DNA of 64,000 bases from Ligula intestinalis. Its lineage: Eukaryota; Platyhelminthes; Cestoda; Diphyllobothriidea; Diphyllobothriidae. The translations under genes and the position numbers were made by a program. Location of the stretch: contig JAYGXS010000002.1 of the NCBI GenBank assembly GCA_036362985.1, positions 8,251,164 through 8,315,163 on the forward strand, read 5' to 3'. Below, piece by piece: positions 11,659 through 23,879 of the stretch (position 1 is the first letter of the stretch; each line of letters starts with the position of its first letter). A model generated the notes under the pieces. That model ran no database searches and was not told the origin of the DNA. It saw only the letters and a list, made by a program, of their open reading frames with translations.

Positions 11659-12237
11659 AGCAATGGTAGCTTATGTAGGTCCAATCATTACTCGCTACTC
11701 TTTGCGTGTTTTCCTCTGTAAAACGGTGGTTATTAAGTTTTATGGGTGAGGGATTAGGACACGCAGTGGAATATACTTTAATAAATGCTAAATGCATTTT
11801 TTTATTTAACTGTATTTAGAAGTGTTGTTGATTTATATCTGTAGATTTTCCTAACCTGTATTATCGTTTAACGTATTGCGGAAAAACCCGATTAGCAAAA
11901 TGCAGGTTTCCTAAATTTCCCGAAAAATTGAAATGGTGGTTAGAAGGGCGTCTACTTTAACTAACCTGAGGTCCGACTTACCGCTCTTGAGTTAGATTAG
12001 TATAGTCCACCCTGCAAAGCGCCGCGCATACCTTCAATTTACATGCGGAATAACTTACTCCCAGCGGCCGTGGGAAGCAAGTTTGACTACACTTTTTTTA
12101 CTTTTCACTTACTCTTAAAAAAATTTTTCCTCTGCCTATCCTATTTTCCCACCCCCAAAGCTCTATAACCACCGTTTTTGGTGGACAAATGCTGGGACTA
12201 GGGGCATATGTATGGGCCTACATAAGCTAATTTTGCC
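11659..12237 (+). mobile_element. MITE-1 copy 2, hAT-like, 8-bp target duplication
   Basis: 579 bp, same family as 5046-5611. The left end 'agcttatgtaggtcc' and right end 'gggcctacataagct' form the terminal inverted repeat, which extends inward to 'aaacggtggtta'. Flanks are TGTGCAAC (11651-11658) and TGTGCACC (12238-12245), an 8-bp duplication with one mismatch. No coding capacity. Confidence 0.87.
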
Positions 12238-12589
12238 TGTGCACCAATATCCTTCAATTTCATCGAGCAGGATAACAAATCGTTATTTATTCAGGTATAT
12301 CAAAGCTTCTTTTAATGACACTTTTATCTGCAAGCTAAGCTTTACTGCAAAACTTTTTTGCTGTCACTGAATGTTTTGCACATTCAGGCCATCTCAAGCA
12401 TTTTGGTAAGCAAAGACGAGATGGTCGTTAAATGAAAACCTGCCGGTGAATGCAGTGTGTTAGAGCACCTTCAAAACTAATTTAGGCATGTATGAGCGAC
12501 TTAGTTTAGGCCATGGTAATGCCAGTAAAAGACAAGGAGGCCTAAAAAAACCAATTTCAACATATAAGCTGACGTCGGCTAGCCTTATG

Positions 12590-12800
12590 CGACTCGAAGT
12601 TGTGCGCCATCCAAGGTTTGGACACGTGACCGTTTCGGTCAAACTCTTATGCTCTAACCATTGATCCACCAGCCCGTTGTCTTCTCGGTTAGGTCGCGAG
12701 ATATTGACAACCGTTGATGAACATTCACCGATCTCTGATGGAACTCACTCACTTGTTTATCTAGTTTGTTTGGTTTGAATAGTTAATGGATTAAGTAGTT
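12590..12800 (-). repeat. SINE-A copy (tRNA-derived)
   Basis: The minus strand has 'gtggatcaatggtta' (A-box region), the head part 'gttcatcaacggttgtcaata' in shortened form near 12700-12725, and a diverged B-box region. The downstream hammerhead part is not recognisable in this copy. Confidence 0.65.
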
Positions 12801-13341
12801 CTGGTTCTACCAGACCATGTGGTCTCAGGCAACAAGAATTTCGTGGACCGTATTCTAAGTGAGGTCGCTCACCCTCTCCACTCTGAATTAATGGCTGCGA
12901 AATCTTCTCGTACCAAGCGCCGAAGCTTCCGTCATATGACCTGCCGTACATCGGCCTACCAGTACTCGGTACTCCCATTCTTAGCACGATTCCTCACGTG
13001 TGAAGAAATGGAAATTGGGAAGCTGAAGGCAGACCTGTCTCCATAACAGATGTGGTAACCGTGTCGACGTCTTACTTTGAGCATTTTGTTATCTTTGACC
13101 ATTTACTCTTGAGCTTTTTGGACTCCATAATTGATCTTATTTTTACTCTCCGTGAATGGAGCCACTTTTTTTGCTGAAAATTTTGATATTATCATCAAAA
13201 TATAGTTCTCTATTTATCTATCTATCATCTATCTGTGTGCATTTATGTTAGGTGTCGCACAGGTCACTGTGTGAAGGAGTACTCAAATAGGTTAGACGAT
13301 TAAAATTGCGTGACGCAGTGCTATTTTCCTCTGTTCTTCAG

Positions 13342-13464
13342 AGCATTCGCACCGTTGGCATCTATTGCGCAAACTGCAACGTATCACACACCAGTCTTTG
13401 GCGCAGAAATCAAAATGGTGATCCAGTGTGCAATGCATGTGGTCTCTACTTTAAACTTCACATG
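13342..13464 (+). CDS. GATA factor exon: C-terminal GATA zinc finger
   Basis: Encodes [12 protein letters not shown], seventeen residues containing [13 protein letters not shown], then [12 protein letters not shown]: 41 codons, phase 0 at both ends. The CX2C-X17-CX2C spacing and the word [22 protein letters not shown] identify the C finger, the main WGATAR-binding finger. The acceptor is 'ctgttcttcag' and the donor ATG/GTGCGT. The exon breaks right after KLHM, the place where animal GATA genes commonly split the C finger. The remainder of the finger's DNA-binding tail lies 10.4 kb away in the exon at 23880. Confidence 0.93.
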
Positions 13465-16400
13465 GTGCGTTCTGAAGTCCATATGTGGAATATTGATTTT
13501 TACACCCTTAAATGATTTGAGTAGTAAAGTGCTCCCGAAAACGGTGAATTTTGAGGATTGCAATTTTTCCTCTCTGTGTATTAATATGTTCAAAGAAAAG
13601 CGGGAGGTTTTACCATCGAGCCGGGCTGGAATTGACTAATGATTGTGAGATGGGGTAGAGTACATCAATCAGAGATCTTAAAATGCGCTTGTTGTGGATG
13701 ATTTTGTTGTAGTAAATATTCCCTGAATGACTTTGATGAGAATACTGGCATTCAGACTGCTATTTAAGTTCCAATAATATTAAATGCATAATAACAAAAT
13801 ATCAGGGATATTCTTAAAATAATTACAAAATGCTTGATGGTTAGAAGAAAGGCTGAAATTTAATACACGAAGAAAGGTTTTTATCGGCAGCCGGCTTTTC
13901 GCCCAGGTCTTCTGGGTGGTTATTTGTGTGGGAAGGGTAATGTATCCGGTGAAACGCTAAGACGAAATGCACTAACCATCAGCGATGGGATACAATGCGA
14001 TGACTCGAACTATGAGAAGTGCGATTGCAATATGATAAGTAGGCCTTCTAAAACGGACATAGTGGTCGATTAAGTAGATTTTACGTACCTACTCTTACCT
14101 TTTGTCCTCGGGAACATTCATTCAGTTTGCAGACAGACATAACGTTTTTAAGTTGACGAATCACCGACATTAACTGTGGGTGTTAGCTTCGAACTGGTAT
14201 CTGGCCTTCCAGATGAACGACCTACTTCTGCCTCACCTTCCACATGGCCTCGTTTTTTGACAATGCTCAGCTTGACTATTCGTGTGCTCGACCGTAAGGT
14301 AGGTGGTGGCGCAGAACCGCGTAAGCGGTAGATGGTGGAAATAAGGTTGAGTGGCTGACAGCAGCTAGCAAGACAGAAATAACACTGTCAACCAACAATT
14401 TTTTATTTTGATCATCTTCGTTTACTTGTCTGGACAACGAATGTACGCTTATACCTCCAAAACCGAGCTGCCCAGATGTTTGATGACGCACTCAAAGGGA
14501 TTAAATCTTGTATGCAGTTGTATACAGACGTTACCATTGATTCTTGTTTTTATTAAGGACTTATTTCTCTCACTTTTTTACCGTATAAAACGTTAGCATT
14601 GGAATGACAAAACACCGGAGATCTTTCGGCTTCTCAAATGACTGGTTATAACAAGTAAATGAAGTTCCTAAAGTCCAGCAACTCAACGCCATTTTGTAAA
14701 GAGTGGGATTTACACTGACTGTTTCCCAGTTTAACTTCTAAAATTCGTTTCGACGATAATGCGTCTTAGTCCTTCAAAATCTTGACATTGTCGGCACCTC
14801 GAAAACCTGATACAAATTTATTCTTTGCATTGAAGCAGTCACATTTTGTTCTAGCAAAGCTACAGTGGTTCTGGTAAACTTGTTCAAAAAATAATCTTGA
14901 TCTTCGAATGCTGCCCGTCTACGGCCTCAGTCTGATGATGATGATCGATCGAGTCCATTATAGATCTGACTAAAAATTCATCGTAAACTCTACATTAAGA
15001 CGTGTTTTATCAGAGAGATCCTTCTTCCGGGAAGCATCGATGGAGAAGGTGGAGCTGTGTGTATTCCGATGGTTGCCGAAGGAATCGTTTTCCCGTAGAA
15101 CCAGCTATCGTAGGCTTTTTGCGGCCATATTAACACCCTAACTAATAAATATTTAGTGTCTTATTAGTGGAGCGTAGAGCACAGTCTTCAGATTGTGCGT
15201 TTACTAAGCAACAATCAGAAGTTCATGAAGGTAAACAGCCAGCCGTTTAAAGTGCTTGCCGACACAATTCATGACGACGCTTTCTACTTTAGTTGCCGCC
15301 TGTTTAAATGAAGTAAGCTTTTCGAAATGAGGTTTTTTTACCGAGATGGAATCTTTATCAGCATTTTGGAGGCGTATTGAATTATTTTTTCCCCATTAAA
15401 TACGATTGTCTACGGAGAGCTTTCAACTACTCATTTCAAGGATAAATTGCGCCCCCGTTACCCTGAGGAATAACTGTCACGTCATTTGTTTTCAGTTTTG
15501 AAAGTTTATGGATTCTATAGTCCTTTAAATTCTTATCCTGCATTTTACTCATATATAAATTGGGCAACTTTACCCTTCAGCGAAAGCACAGTTCAATTTT
15601 GCCAGTTAAGTTTTGCACCAAAAACACAATGTGTTAACCCGACGATACTTGAGTACCCCATGCTGAAAACAGATTGAGTCTGACAAACTATCCTTTGCGT
15701 AACTAATACATAAGTTATCTGAAAATGGGCATTTAATGCACAAAATCAATTACAAAATTATTTAAGAAAGCCTAAAAAGAGGCGAATACATGAATATTTG
15801 TATATGGGTAGAATAACTAAAAGAGGACGATTCCGTGGTGGGTATTCAGAGCCTTTGAGCAAAAATAGTTATTCCCTGATGGTTGGTATTTAAATTTGGT
15901 AGGAATTTACCTCCCGATTTTGAAACAAAATCAACCCCTCAATATTTCCTTCATAGGTCGTCGAAGACCTGGTGGAAAGCTTGCGTACATTTAATTGACC
16001 CTTGACTGTCTAACAACTTATCTCTCTTGGAGGAAAATTCCCCCTTGAAAAGGTCGACAGGGACTTGTGTCTCAATAAACAAAGTTGTATTAAACTTACA
16101 TTTAAAACACGAGACACAAAGGAAGTCAAGAGCCTGTTGGGAAGGTGCTTTCCACGGACGCCTTTGAAATGAATTTAAGCATTTTTAATTGCATTGAGGA
16201 CGAAAATGATGAAATTGTATAAAATGTACACAAATAAATATCTTAAAGTCCCCGCAAAACTCGGGGAAATTTACACAAAAAGGTATTTGTGGGACCATAG
16301 TCAGTCACCGGATTTATGGAATTTTAAGTACTGTTTTAAAGTTCATTTTAAATTCGGAAGTATACTTGAGTGAAATTTTGATATTAATTAACCTGGAGCA

Positions 16401-17234
16401 GAATTGCAAGTTATTTAACAAACATCAGGATGGTGGGGTTTAAAAAAACAACTCTGTGGCCTCCTTTAAGCCCCTAAGGGAGAAAAAATACTTACCTACG
16501 TGATATTTTTTCAATAGCTTTTCCACAGTCATCCAAATTCAAATATATGTTAAAGAAAGCATAAACAATAACATTCTTTCCTCTAGGAAAGGCTATCTTT
16601 GAAATGTTTCTAATTGTGAACATTTAAATAAGTAAACAATTTTTATTAATATCACATAGTGGCTGTTCGTGTATTTATGCCCCTTATGAAGGCACATGAC
16701 TGGTAGCCGGAAACATTTAAATGTAAGGACCACGGAAGATTTAGGTCAAATTTTTTCGGAAATTAGAAAATCTTGTAAAAAAATTAATATAGTCTCACTC
16801 TGAGTATGGCAGTTGACAACAGGTGTGATAACATCCTCTGTTTACAATAAGGAATATTTTTGCTCATGTTCTAGATACATTTTTTAAAATTTGGAACGAT
16901 ACCTATCGAAGAAATGAACGCTAGACAAGAACTCATTTTTTTGGCGAATGAGAGTGTTTCAGATGAGCGAAAAGACGTTCGTTCAGACGCCGGCATCCTG
17001 AGGGATCTGGAGTATTTTGAAATTATTCTTCAAGACAACGGTTTTTACAATTTAACCGAGATGGCCACTCCTAATCTAATAGACATTCTATAAAATTTGT
17101 TAAAATTGTAGGAAATTAGTCGACAGTTTGGCCCTCGAGTTCGATTATGGTCACCGTATGCTCCATGAAGCAGAAACGGTGAATTGCTTTGGATAATAGT
17201 GAAAGTAGACAAATATTATTGTCAGTGAAGATAA

Positions 17235-17560
17235 CGGAGAAGGGAATGACCATTTTTGGTTTATTAGCCGTCGTCAGCCAGTCATACCTAAACCCAAGTG
17301 GTGCACCTTTCGAGTCTCGAACGCGCGCCCTTTTGCTAAGAGTCAAATGCCATAACCATTCAGCGACGAGCCCGTTGTCTTGGCAGTTTAGGTCAGGGAA
17401 TATGGACATTCACTGACGAACGTTCATCTGACCGCTACTGGAATTCATCCATCGGGCTCTGCCTTGAGCCTCAATAGAGGCCCTGAAAGCCGTAATAGGT
17501 GCTAGTAGGTAGATAGTATTGCTGGCAGTAGACCTGAGATGTAGCTACCCCACTCTCTAT
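17235..17560 (-). repeat. SINE-A copy with decayed hammerhead
   Basis: On the minus strand: head part, 'cgtcgctgaatggttatgg' (A-box region), 'cgcgcgttcgagactcg' (B-box region), then 'gactggctgacgacggct' and 'aaaaatggtcattcc', the hammerhead region. The invariant GAAA has become AAAA, so this copy is unlikely to cleave. Bases 17430-17560 match the sequence upstream of other SINE-A copies ('ggtagatagtattg'). Confidence 0.75.
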
Positions 17561-19311
17561 TCCCTCATACACATGGGCCCGGTGTCAAGACATAGACAAG
17601 CAGATCGGAATTAGAATAAGAAACAAGGTCAGTCCTCGATTGCTTCCCCCACACCTAGCTAGGATCCCAGTTAATTGGGAGTACCATACCGGCCACATAA
17701 AGAAGGAGAAATTTCAGCCTGACTGTCAGTTCGCCAGTCAGTCACTTCACATGCCAATACATACGCTGAACTGCTCGCATGTTCCGAGTTATCAGTTGGT
17801 TCCCCTTGAAGCGAAGGTTTTGAGCACCCCATGATAGCTTCAAACGCGTCAGATTGTTCATAGCGAGGAGATAAGTGCGCTGACTCGCAGACTTTACGCT
17901 CGTATCCACACCACCACACCCACCACCAACATCAAGCCACCGTCCTAGCCGGTTGGTTGTCTGATGTAGGATGTGCACAGACAGAATCAGTCACTAACTG
18001 TTGGGCCGCCTTTAAAAGTATTGACTCGTCAATAGACCTGGTGAATTTTGATAATCACGGTGCAAAAATCCGTCCACCGCTGTCGACCTAGAACCCAAAT
18101 AAATGCCGTTTTCGAAACACCCTATACTTCACGACTTCAGCGAATGGCGGTGATTTCGCCAAGAACACGCGTTTTTCCAGTAGGCTTGTGTTGACGGAGA
18201 GCTGTCAGCTGCTCCGATGTTCAGTCAGCCCTCCCCCCTCAAGCTCCAACCTGTAGAAATTAGGAGTATTCACTGACCAATAACACACAAAATGGGCTTC
18301 TGTATTCTGAAAATACGCCCATTCGCACTTATTAATAGCCTGCCTTGAGTGAACACCTGGTATTTCTCTTCTGACGCAATTTGAACCAGAACTATCTCTG
18401 AACATGCATGAAAGTTATTTGGTAACTAGTAGCCGTGACCTGGGCCACGGAACTGTATAATTTGAATAGTTAAATAATGGCGATTCACATGCCAGATTAG
18501 ATCCATGGTATTGTAGGATACAAGGTCTACATTAGGGTTCGGATAGACGATAAACTAGCTACTTGTGTGCTCTAGTTTGTTTTCGGTCTTTGATATATAC
18601 TTGTAATACTGGTTTGTATAAAAAGGTGAATTTACTTGACAACGCCCTTCTATCCTGCAAGGTTGTTGCAGTGTTGACTAACATGTGAATGTTGCATAAT
18701 GAAAAGGACTTGCGATCTAACTACTCCACGCCCTCTGACTTACCTCTGTCTCTGTAAAAGGTGACTCACACGGCGTGTCAAACACATGCCTAATATGATG
18801 CAATTAATTCAAGCGTCATTAGGGTTCAATTTACGTTCTGCGTCATTTCATCAGCTGACACCCTCCAAGGCACGCAAGTTAGTGCGTTATAAGAGGCTTA
18901 ACTGTGCCAGATTAATTGATCGGTATCCACCTTAAAACACTTTGTTGATTAAAGACATTGAAATTTTGAATCTCTTTTATCATTTTCTCAAGCTAACCGA
19001 TGAGTGCTATGCAAGAGTAAGTCGAGTACACGACCATTCGAAACTTTCTGTGATGTTAATAGTTGATTAGAATAGTCTTCCTTTTAAGGGAATGGCCTCG
19101 ACAGCAAAATGTTCGGCAGAGGGAAATGTGTTTTACTTCAGAGTAGCCAAATGACTGAAGTTGGAACTATCAGGTTCCTATGCACCAATTTCCACGCAAA
19201 AATACACGGGAGAAAGGCCAGGAAATAAGACTACGACCAAGACAATGGCATTTCAGAAAAAGTGGGTTTGTCGATGCAAGTGATATTGCGAGCCGCCGAA
19301 GATAAGTAAGA

Positions 19312-19495
19312 AGAAGTAGACGCAATCCCTGGGATGGGAACGCTATTTACCTGACGTTTTGGTTTTACTGTTAAACTTTTCATCAAAGACAGCATCAGAA
19401 AAGAGTTGGACGCTGATAATGGGTTGAGGCAGGAATCCGAAACGTCAGGCGGATGAAGTTCCCATCCCAGCGATCGCCCATACTTCGCGGCAGAA
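19312..19495. repeat. PLE-A tails in head-to-head inverted pair
   Basis: 19312-19363 (minus) and 19429-19495 (plus) both carry the PLE-A tail: 'aacgtcagg', then 'ttcccatccca(g)', then 'cgat/gat cgc'. They are about 65 bp apart and point away from each other. No coding sequence lies between them. Confidence 0.7.
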
Positions 19496-19639
19496 GGTTG
19501 GATAACAATATATTATAAGTAACGCCTCAGAAACGCCAAACCCCGGAATTATTTAATACGGGACAGGTGCTTTTAGGAGTTTCACGGGTGGAATATAAAA
19601 GGCGAGCAGTGCGTAATATTTAAAAATATAGCATACAAA

Positions 19640-20340
19640 AATAGAAATATCAGATAAACAGTTTTTAAAAGTTAATATTTGATGATTGAGTAGGCAGCAA
19701 AATTTACTGGAATCGTTAATTTTGAGTGCTCATCAGTTCGTCCTCTCGCTGCATAAAGTGAGTAGCGAATGAGGAATTACAGAATTGAACTCATACAGAA
19801 AAATCGATACGAAACAGTCAGGTCGCAAAAAATGACCAAGAGGCAATCAATAAAGTAAGAAAGATAAACGCTGTATGCAAAAAAACATTGCTAAAACGTC
19901 TAAGGCAAAAAAGGTTAGAAAGCAGAATGTGTAACCAGAGAGCCGGTGTTACCACGGCAGAGTTAGATTCACCACATTCTCCAGTTGTTCACATGGGTCA
20001 GGTTTAAGTCGCCGTACGTAGACTGCCTCCAGGTAGCATATGGTGTGAGTTTTTCAGGCCGGAACAAGTACTCGGAAGGATGTTTTAAGGTTTACATAAT
20101 GGTCCGTATCCAATAAGTGTTCAGCAATGAAAGAACGAGGAGTCCTTTTTTTCTGTTTTAATAGCCAACTCGCCAAGTGCTCCTTAGCTATGGCTGCTAG
20201 TTGCCTCTGTGTTCGCCCTATATACTTGCATCCACAAGTGTATGTTAATTCGTAAACCAAAATTTTAAGAGGCGGACAATGGCAGGGCATCCTTCGCAAG
20301 TTGAATCGGGAGGTTCTTTGTCGATTTACAAAATGTGAGC
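19640..20340 (-). mobile_element. PLE-B copy with GIY-YIG endonuclease fragment
   Basis: The frame at 20054-20299 (minus) encodes LVYELTYTCGCKYIGRTQRQ, which fits the GIY-YIG core (Y, then CGCKYIGRT), followed by PRSFIAEHLLDTDHYVN, the same C-terminal region as the PLE-B peptides at 1695 and 28384. The tail continues down to about 19640 and matches those copies. A short plus-strand piece near 20412 ('aaatttgtgcctgggaaa') repeats the PLE-B end in the opposite orientation. The reverse transcriptase is absent. Confidence 0.8.
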
Positions 20341-21264
20341 TCTGTAGTAAAGTAGGTTCTTTAAATCGTGTTACGTAAGCATCTCTTGATTGTGTTTAAG
20401 ATGGTGTCACCCTTCAAATTTGTGCCTGGGAAAAATGCTTCAAAAGTTAATATATTATTAGCTTATTACCCTGACGTTTTAGAAGCAAACGAAGATCGAT
20501 CGGCTCAGGGCGTCCGTTCGTTTTGATCCTGTTTTGTATCAGGGACGAATGTTTGAAGGAGGACTGTGCAGATACTGCGCAAATGTGTTATCGCTATTAA
20601 TGAATTCCAGTGGATGTCCTTGTCTTGCGCCCATCAAGTCCTAAAGCATACGTTTGATATCATCGCTTTTGATAGTCCAACGGTGGGACCATGCTTCCAA
20701 TTGCTCGTCGCGCGTGTGATCTTGTAGCGTCTGCCAGTTCTGGCGCTCACATTGCGCAAGAGATTACGTGATCACAGTTCTTGAACTACCGGCCAATTTA
20801 TATAAACAATCTATTAGGACAGTCAGTTGTAGACGCCAAAAATCTGTTATCGAGCAATGCTGTGACCGACGCTTACATGGAGGTTATTTGCTTATGCCCA
20901 CATCGCCTTACTGGGCCGACGCGCACGCAGGCCCAGAGCGCGTGGTCCGTCGGGACCATGGACCACCACTGAGTTTATTTAGAGGACACGCGACGTCAAC
21001 AGATGTGTTTCACCATCTCCTCTAAAGCGGAGCTGGGCATAATGGTTAGCATGCTCTAAGTACAGGCAGTTTTCAGTTTCTATAGTCTTTCCGTCAATCA
21101 TGCAAGTCGATTTCTTCGAAAACGAACGTTAGCACGCCTGTGAAAGCGTTCTGCCTTAAACCGCCTTTAGTTTTATGTGTGCACTCATATCTTTTTGTAG
21201 CTCCTTACTGGCAGTTATGACTTACGAATCGAGGCAAATGTTCGCATCCCAGGTAAGTGTGCGG
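20341..21264. other. intronic, nothing recognised
   Basis: Apart from the short PLE-B end near 20412 I see no gene or repeat. A tRNA-like A-box string occurs near 21028-21055 ('ctgggcataatggttagc') but no matching B box follows at the right distance. The frame at 20768-21025 has no recognisable domain. Confidence 0.4.
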
Positions 21265-21622
21265 AGATCGAGAAGTAGAAAGCGTTTCGATCACCGGAAT
21301 AATACTTTTACTTGTCTGAGCTTTCGGTCTCTTTCTAGCGTCAATCATCAGAGATAAAAGGCGTAAACGAAAGACAAGCAACAGTTATAGGACGCAGGAG
21401 CCAATCAATCGTTATGAGAGGAGGGGAAAGGGGAGGAACACTGTTGGTTGACTGTTCTTCTCCCCCCCCCCATAACAGTTGATTGGCCCCTGCGTCCTAT
21501 AACTGTTGCTTGTCTTTCGTTAACGCCTTTTATCGCTGATGATTGACGCTAGAAAGATACCGAAAGCTGAGACAAGTAAAAGTATTATTCCGGTTGTCGA
21601 AACGCCTCCTACTTCTCTATCT
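21265..21622. repeat. ~360-bp near-perfect foldback built from PLE-A-like ends
   Basis: The arms 21265-21414 and 21471-21622 are reverse complements with few mismatches, for example 'gacaagcaacagttatagga' against 'tcctataactgttgcttgtc'. The pairing extends inward through a G-rich/C-rich stretch, leaving a tip of only a few bases near 21455. The outer half ('gaaagctgagacaagtaaaa', then 'cttctctatct') aligns with the PLE-A tail. No protein is encoded. Confidence 0.85.
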
Positions 21623-21949
21623 TGTTATGACTTAATTGGCAAATACATCAGTCCACAGCACCCGGATTTTCGCCAGGGCATTGCTTGGATATTTTTTGGC
21701 GCCGGAATTTTGGTTCCTGCCTATGTGCAACAAGATCATGAGGCCACACGGGGGACCGACAACTTCGGACTGGCTGCTAGCACTCCTGAGACACTAAGCC
21801 TGTCAGCTGCTTAGAGTTGGTTGTCCTGGGTCATTTTTTGTACACCAGAACTGCATAAGAACTTGTCTGATGCAAGTAGGCACAAGAGGGATAGGAGTCC
21901 GGTAGCTCTTTTTTCCATCAGAGTATTGATGATATATACGCTGCGGTGG

Positions 21950-22190
21950 AACAGATATGGCCATTTTGGGTTAATTAGCCGTAATCAGCCGACTATACGT
22001 AATCCCAGGTGTGGATCATCCGAGCTTCGAACTCGGGTATTTGGTGATGGGGTACATCAATGTACCATTGCGCTACCGGCTCGTTGCCTTTGGCGATTGC
22101 GATTGAGAATATGATGGGAGTAGGGCGCTCACTGATATACCTTGTTATGGAACATGCTCTTCCTGGGGTGCCTGGAGGCTCAATGCAGAG
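21950..22190 (-). repeat. SINE-A copy, decayed
   Basis: The minus strand has the B-box region 'cccgagttcgaagctcgg' followed by 'ggctgattacggctaatta' and 'aatggccatat', corresponding to the hammerhead region with core changes (CTGATTA). It lies ~65 bp from a plus-strand SINE-A copy, making a divergent pair. Confidence 0.7.
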
Positions 22191-22254
22191 CAATCGCAGA
22201 CAGTTGGATAGCTATATCTAACCTATGATAGAGTGGGTCCTCTACTATCATCCT

Positions 22255-22420
22255 TTTACCGATCGAAACCGCCAAAAGCAAAGGGCCAGTCGTCCAATAG
22301 TACAGTGTTGTACCCCATGACCAAATACGCGAGTTCGAACCTTGGGTGATCGTCAACTAAGATCGTGTATGGTTAGCTGATGAGGTCTTATAAGCCTGAA
22401 ATGGTCATTCTTGTCTCTCT
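22255..22420 (+). repeat. SINE-A copy, plus strand
   Basis: Has a B-box region 'cgcgagttcgaacctt' at about 22329-22344 and the hammerhead region at 22371-22415. The A-box side is decayed. The element's hammerhead is annotated separately. Confidence 0.7.
22371..22415 (+). ncRNA. hammerhead-ribozyme motif in SINE-A
   Basis: CTGATGA at 22377-22383 and GAAA at 22398-22401 are intact. Stem II (GGTCT/AAGCC) is imperfect. Stem III is ATGGTCAT, close to the palindromic ATGGCCAT of other copies, and the expected cleavage position is the T at 22409. Stem I (GGTTAG/CTTGTC) has one mismatch and wobble pairs. It could be active or recently inactivated. Confidence 0.55.
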
Positions 22421-23879
22421 TGTCTGTTTGGGTTACACTCTTTATCTTACAAGTCGCTACGCGACTCCCTGCAAAGCACTACGGGACTTGCATCTTCCGT
22501 AACCAGATCAGTAAGTGTCCTACTTCCATATATACGTTTTATGTTGAAAGTATAATTCCGGGATTATTAGCAAGATTTATTCCATGCCCAGTGAATTAAA
22601 CTAGCCGCAAAAAACACACAACACTAGAAGATCAAAAACTTCGCATAATAGCCAAAGACTGCAACTATGGACATCATGAAAATTCATCCTTTAATGCGTC
22701 GCAAACTGTAGGCAAAATTTGACTCCTTTCAAAAGAGTGACAGCTTGCTGGGTTAATGACTTCATAATTGTAGTTCAAATAAGCAAAGGAGGGACAAAAT
22801 CGGTATTAAATGGGCAAACAAAAGATAAACTGTTATAGAACATAGGAAAATTTAAATATCAATGGAGAACATAAAAACTCCGGTTCAATTTCAACTGCCC
22901 GCTCGGTGTTTCTGATGGCTTGTCCTCTGATTTTTTGAGTACCCACATACTTTTCATGTGGCAGTTCACAAACACTGAAAGTTTGTTGAGAATTTGTGGT
23001 ACATTCAGAAAAGAAACTAAGGGTGGCTCCAAAAGCAGTTTATTTTTAACATCGATGTTCAGAATCTTTAATATTCGTCCAGCACGCAACGCCTTCTTGA
23101 AATGAATGGTCTTTGGCATTTATTTTTCCTTCACTAAATTTCCATTCTTTTTAAGTCGGTGCTGATCCATTTCGTGTATGTATTTATAGGCACCTGCTGT
23201 AATTTGCGATTTCTGGCAAAATACTTGACTTTTAAATTTGAAATGCCAAGATCCTTAATGTGATGCTCTAAATTGTGAGTCAAGAAGTGGATGCTTCATC
23301 ACGTTTTGCATTAGAATAACAGAAGTTCGAGAAAAACGAAAGGCTTTTAACGTGACTCAGGTCCACAAGTACCGCATGAATCATCCGACGAAGTACAACT
23401 GTGGTTGTAAGATTAATTCTTACAGAAGATAAAACACTCCGGATTGACCACAAGACACATGTACAGAGTGCTAGCGTCTATGTAGCGAGCTTGAAAGTAA
23501 TCGCTACTGCCAGTGGTCTTTCCTTTCGATGAAGGTGCAATGGATGCGCATAGGGACGCCATCAATGATTTAGTTCCTGCCAAATGACATAAAAATGCAT
23601 CGGAAGCAACAGAAAAAATTGCCACAGAGTTTGGCCTTAATATTGCATATGATTGTAAGCGCTCACGCCTAAGAAGGATTTACAGATAAGTTATGTGGCA
23701 TACTTTTTCAGACTTCGTAAAAAAATGTCTTTGCCGTTACACTTTAGGCATTACAGCTCACTTCATCTAGAGGCTAACATCAACGGGTAGTTCAGAGTAG
23801 CGGCAATATTGCCGTCAAATGATTATGATTTTGAATGCCTTCATTCATTTAACTAGTCTCTTGTTTATTGATGCGTCAG

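Larger units (their letters stand above)
10848..13341 (+). other. GATA gene intron 2
   Basis: About 2.5 kb between the two zinc-finger exons, with donor GTAACC and an acceptor preceded by a T/C-rich tract ('ttttcctctgttcttcag'). It contains MITE-1 copy 2 (11659-12237) and a SINE-A copy (12590-12800). The frame at 12819-13046 has no recognisable domain. Confidence 0.85.
13465..23879 (+). other. GATA gene intron 3 (inferred, ~10.4 kb)
   Basis: Links the C-finger exon to the basic-tail exon. It contains SINE-A copies (17235, 21950, 22255), a PLE-A tail pair (19312-19495), a PLE-B copy (19640-20340) and a ~360-bp foldback (21265-21622). From 13470 to 17230 and from 22420 to 23870 I see only AT-rich sequence without recognisable repeats or genes. 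Confidence 0.7.

Noticed and set aside
21539..21814. 91-aa frame starting MIDARKIPKAETSK
   Set aside because: Its first part is the right arm of the foldback at 21265-21622 and the rest shows no domain.
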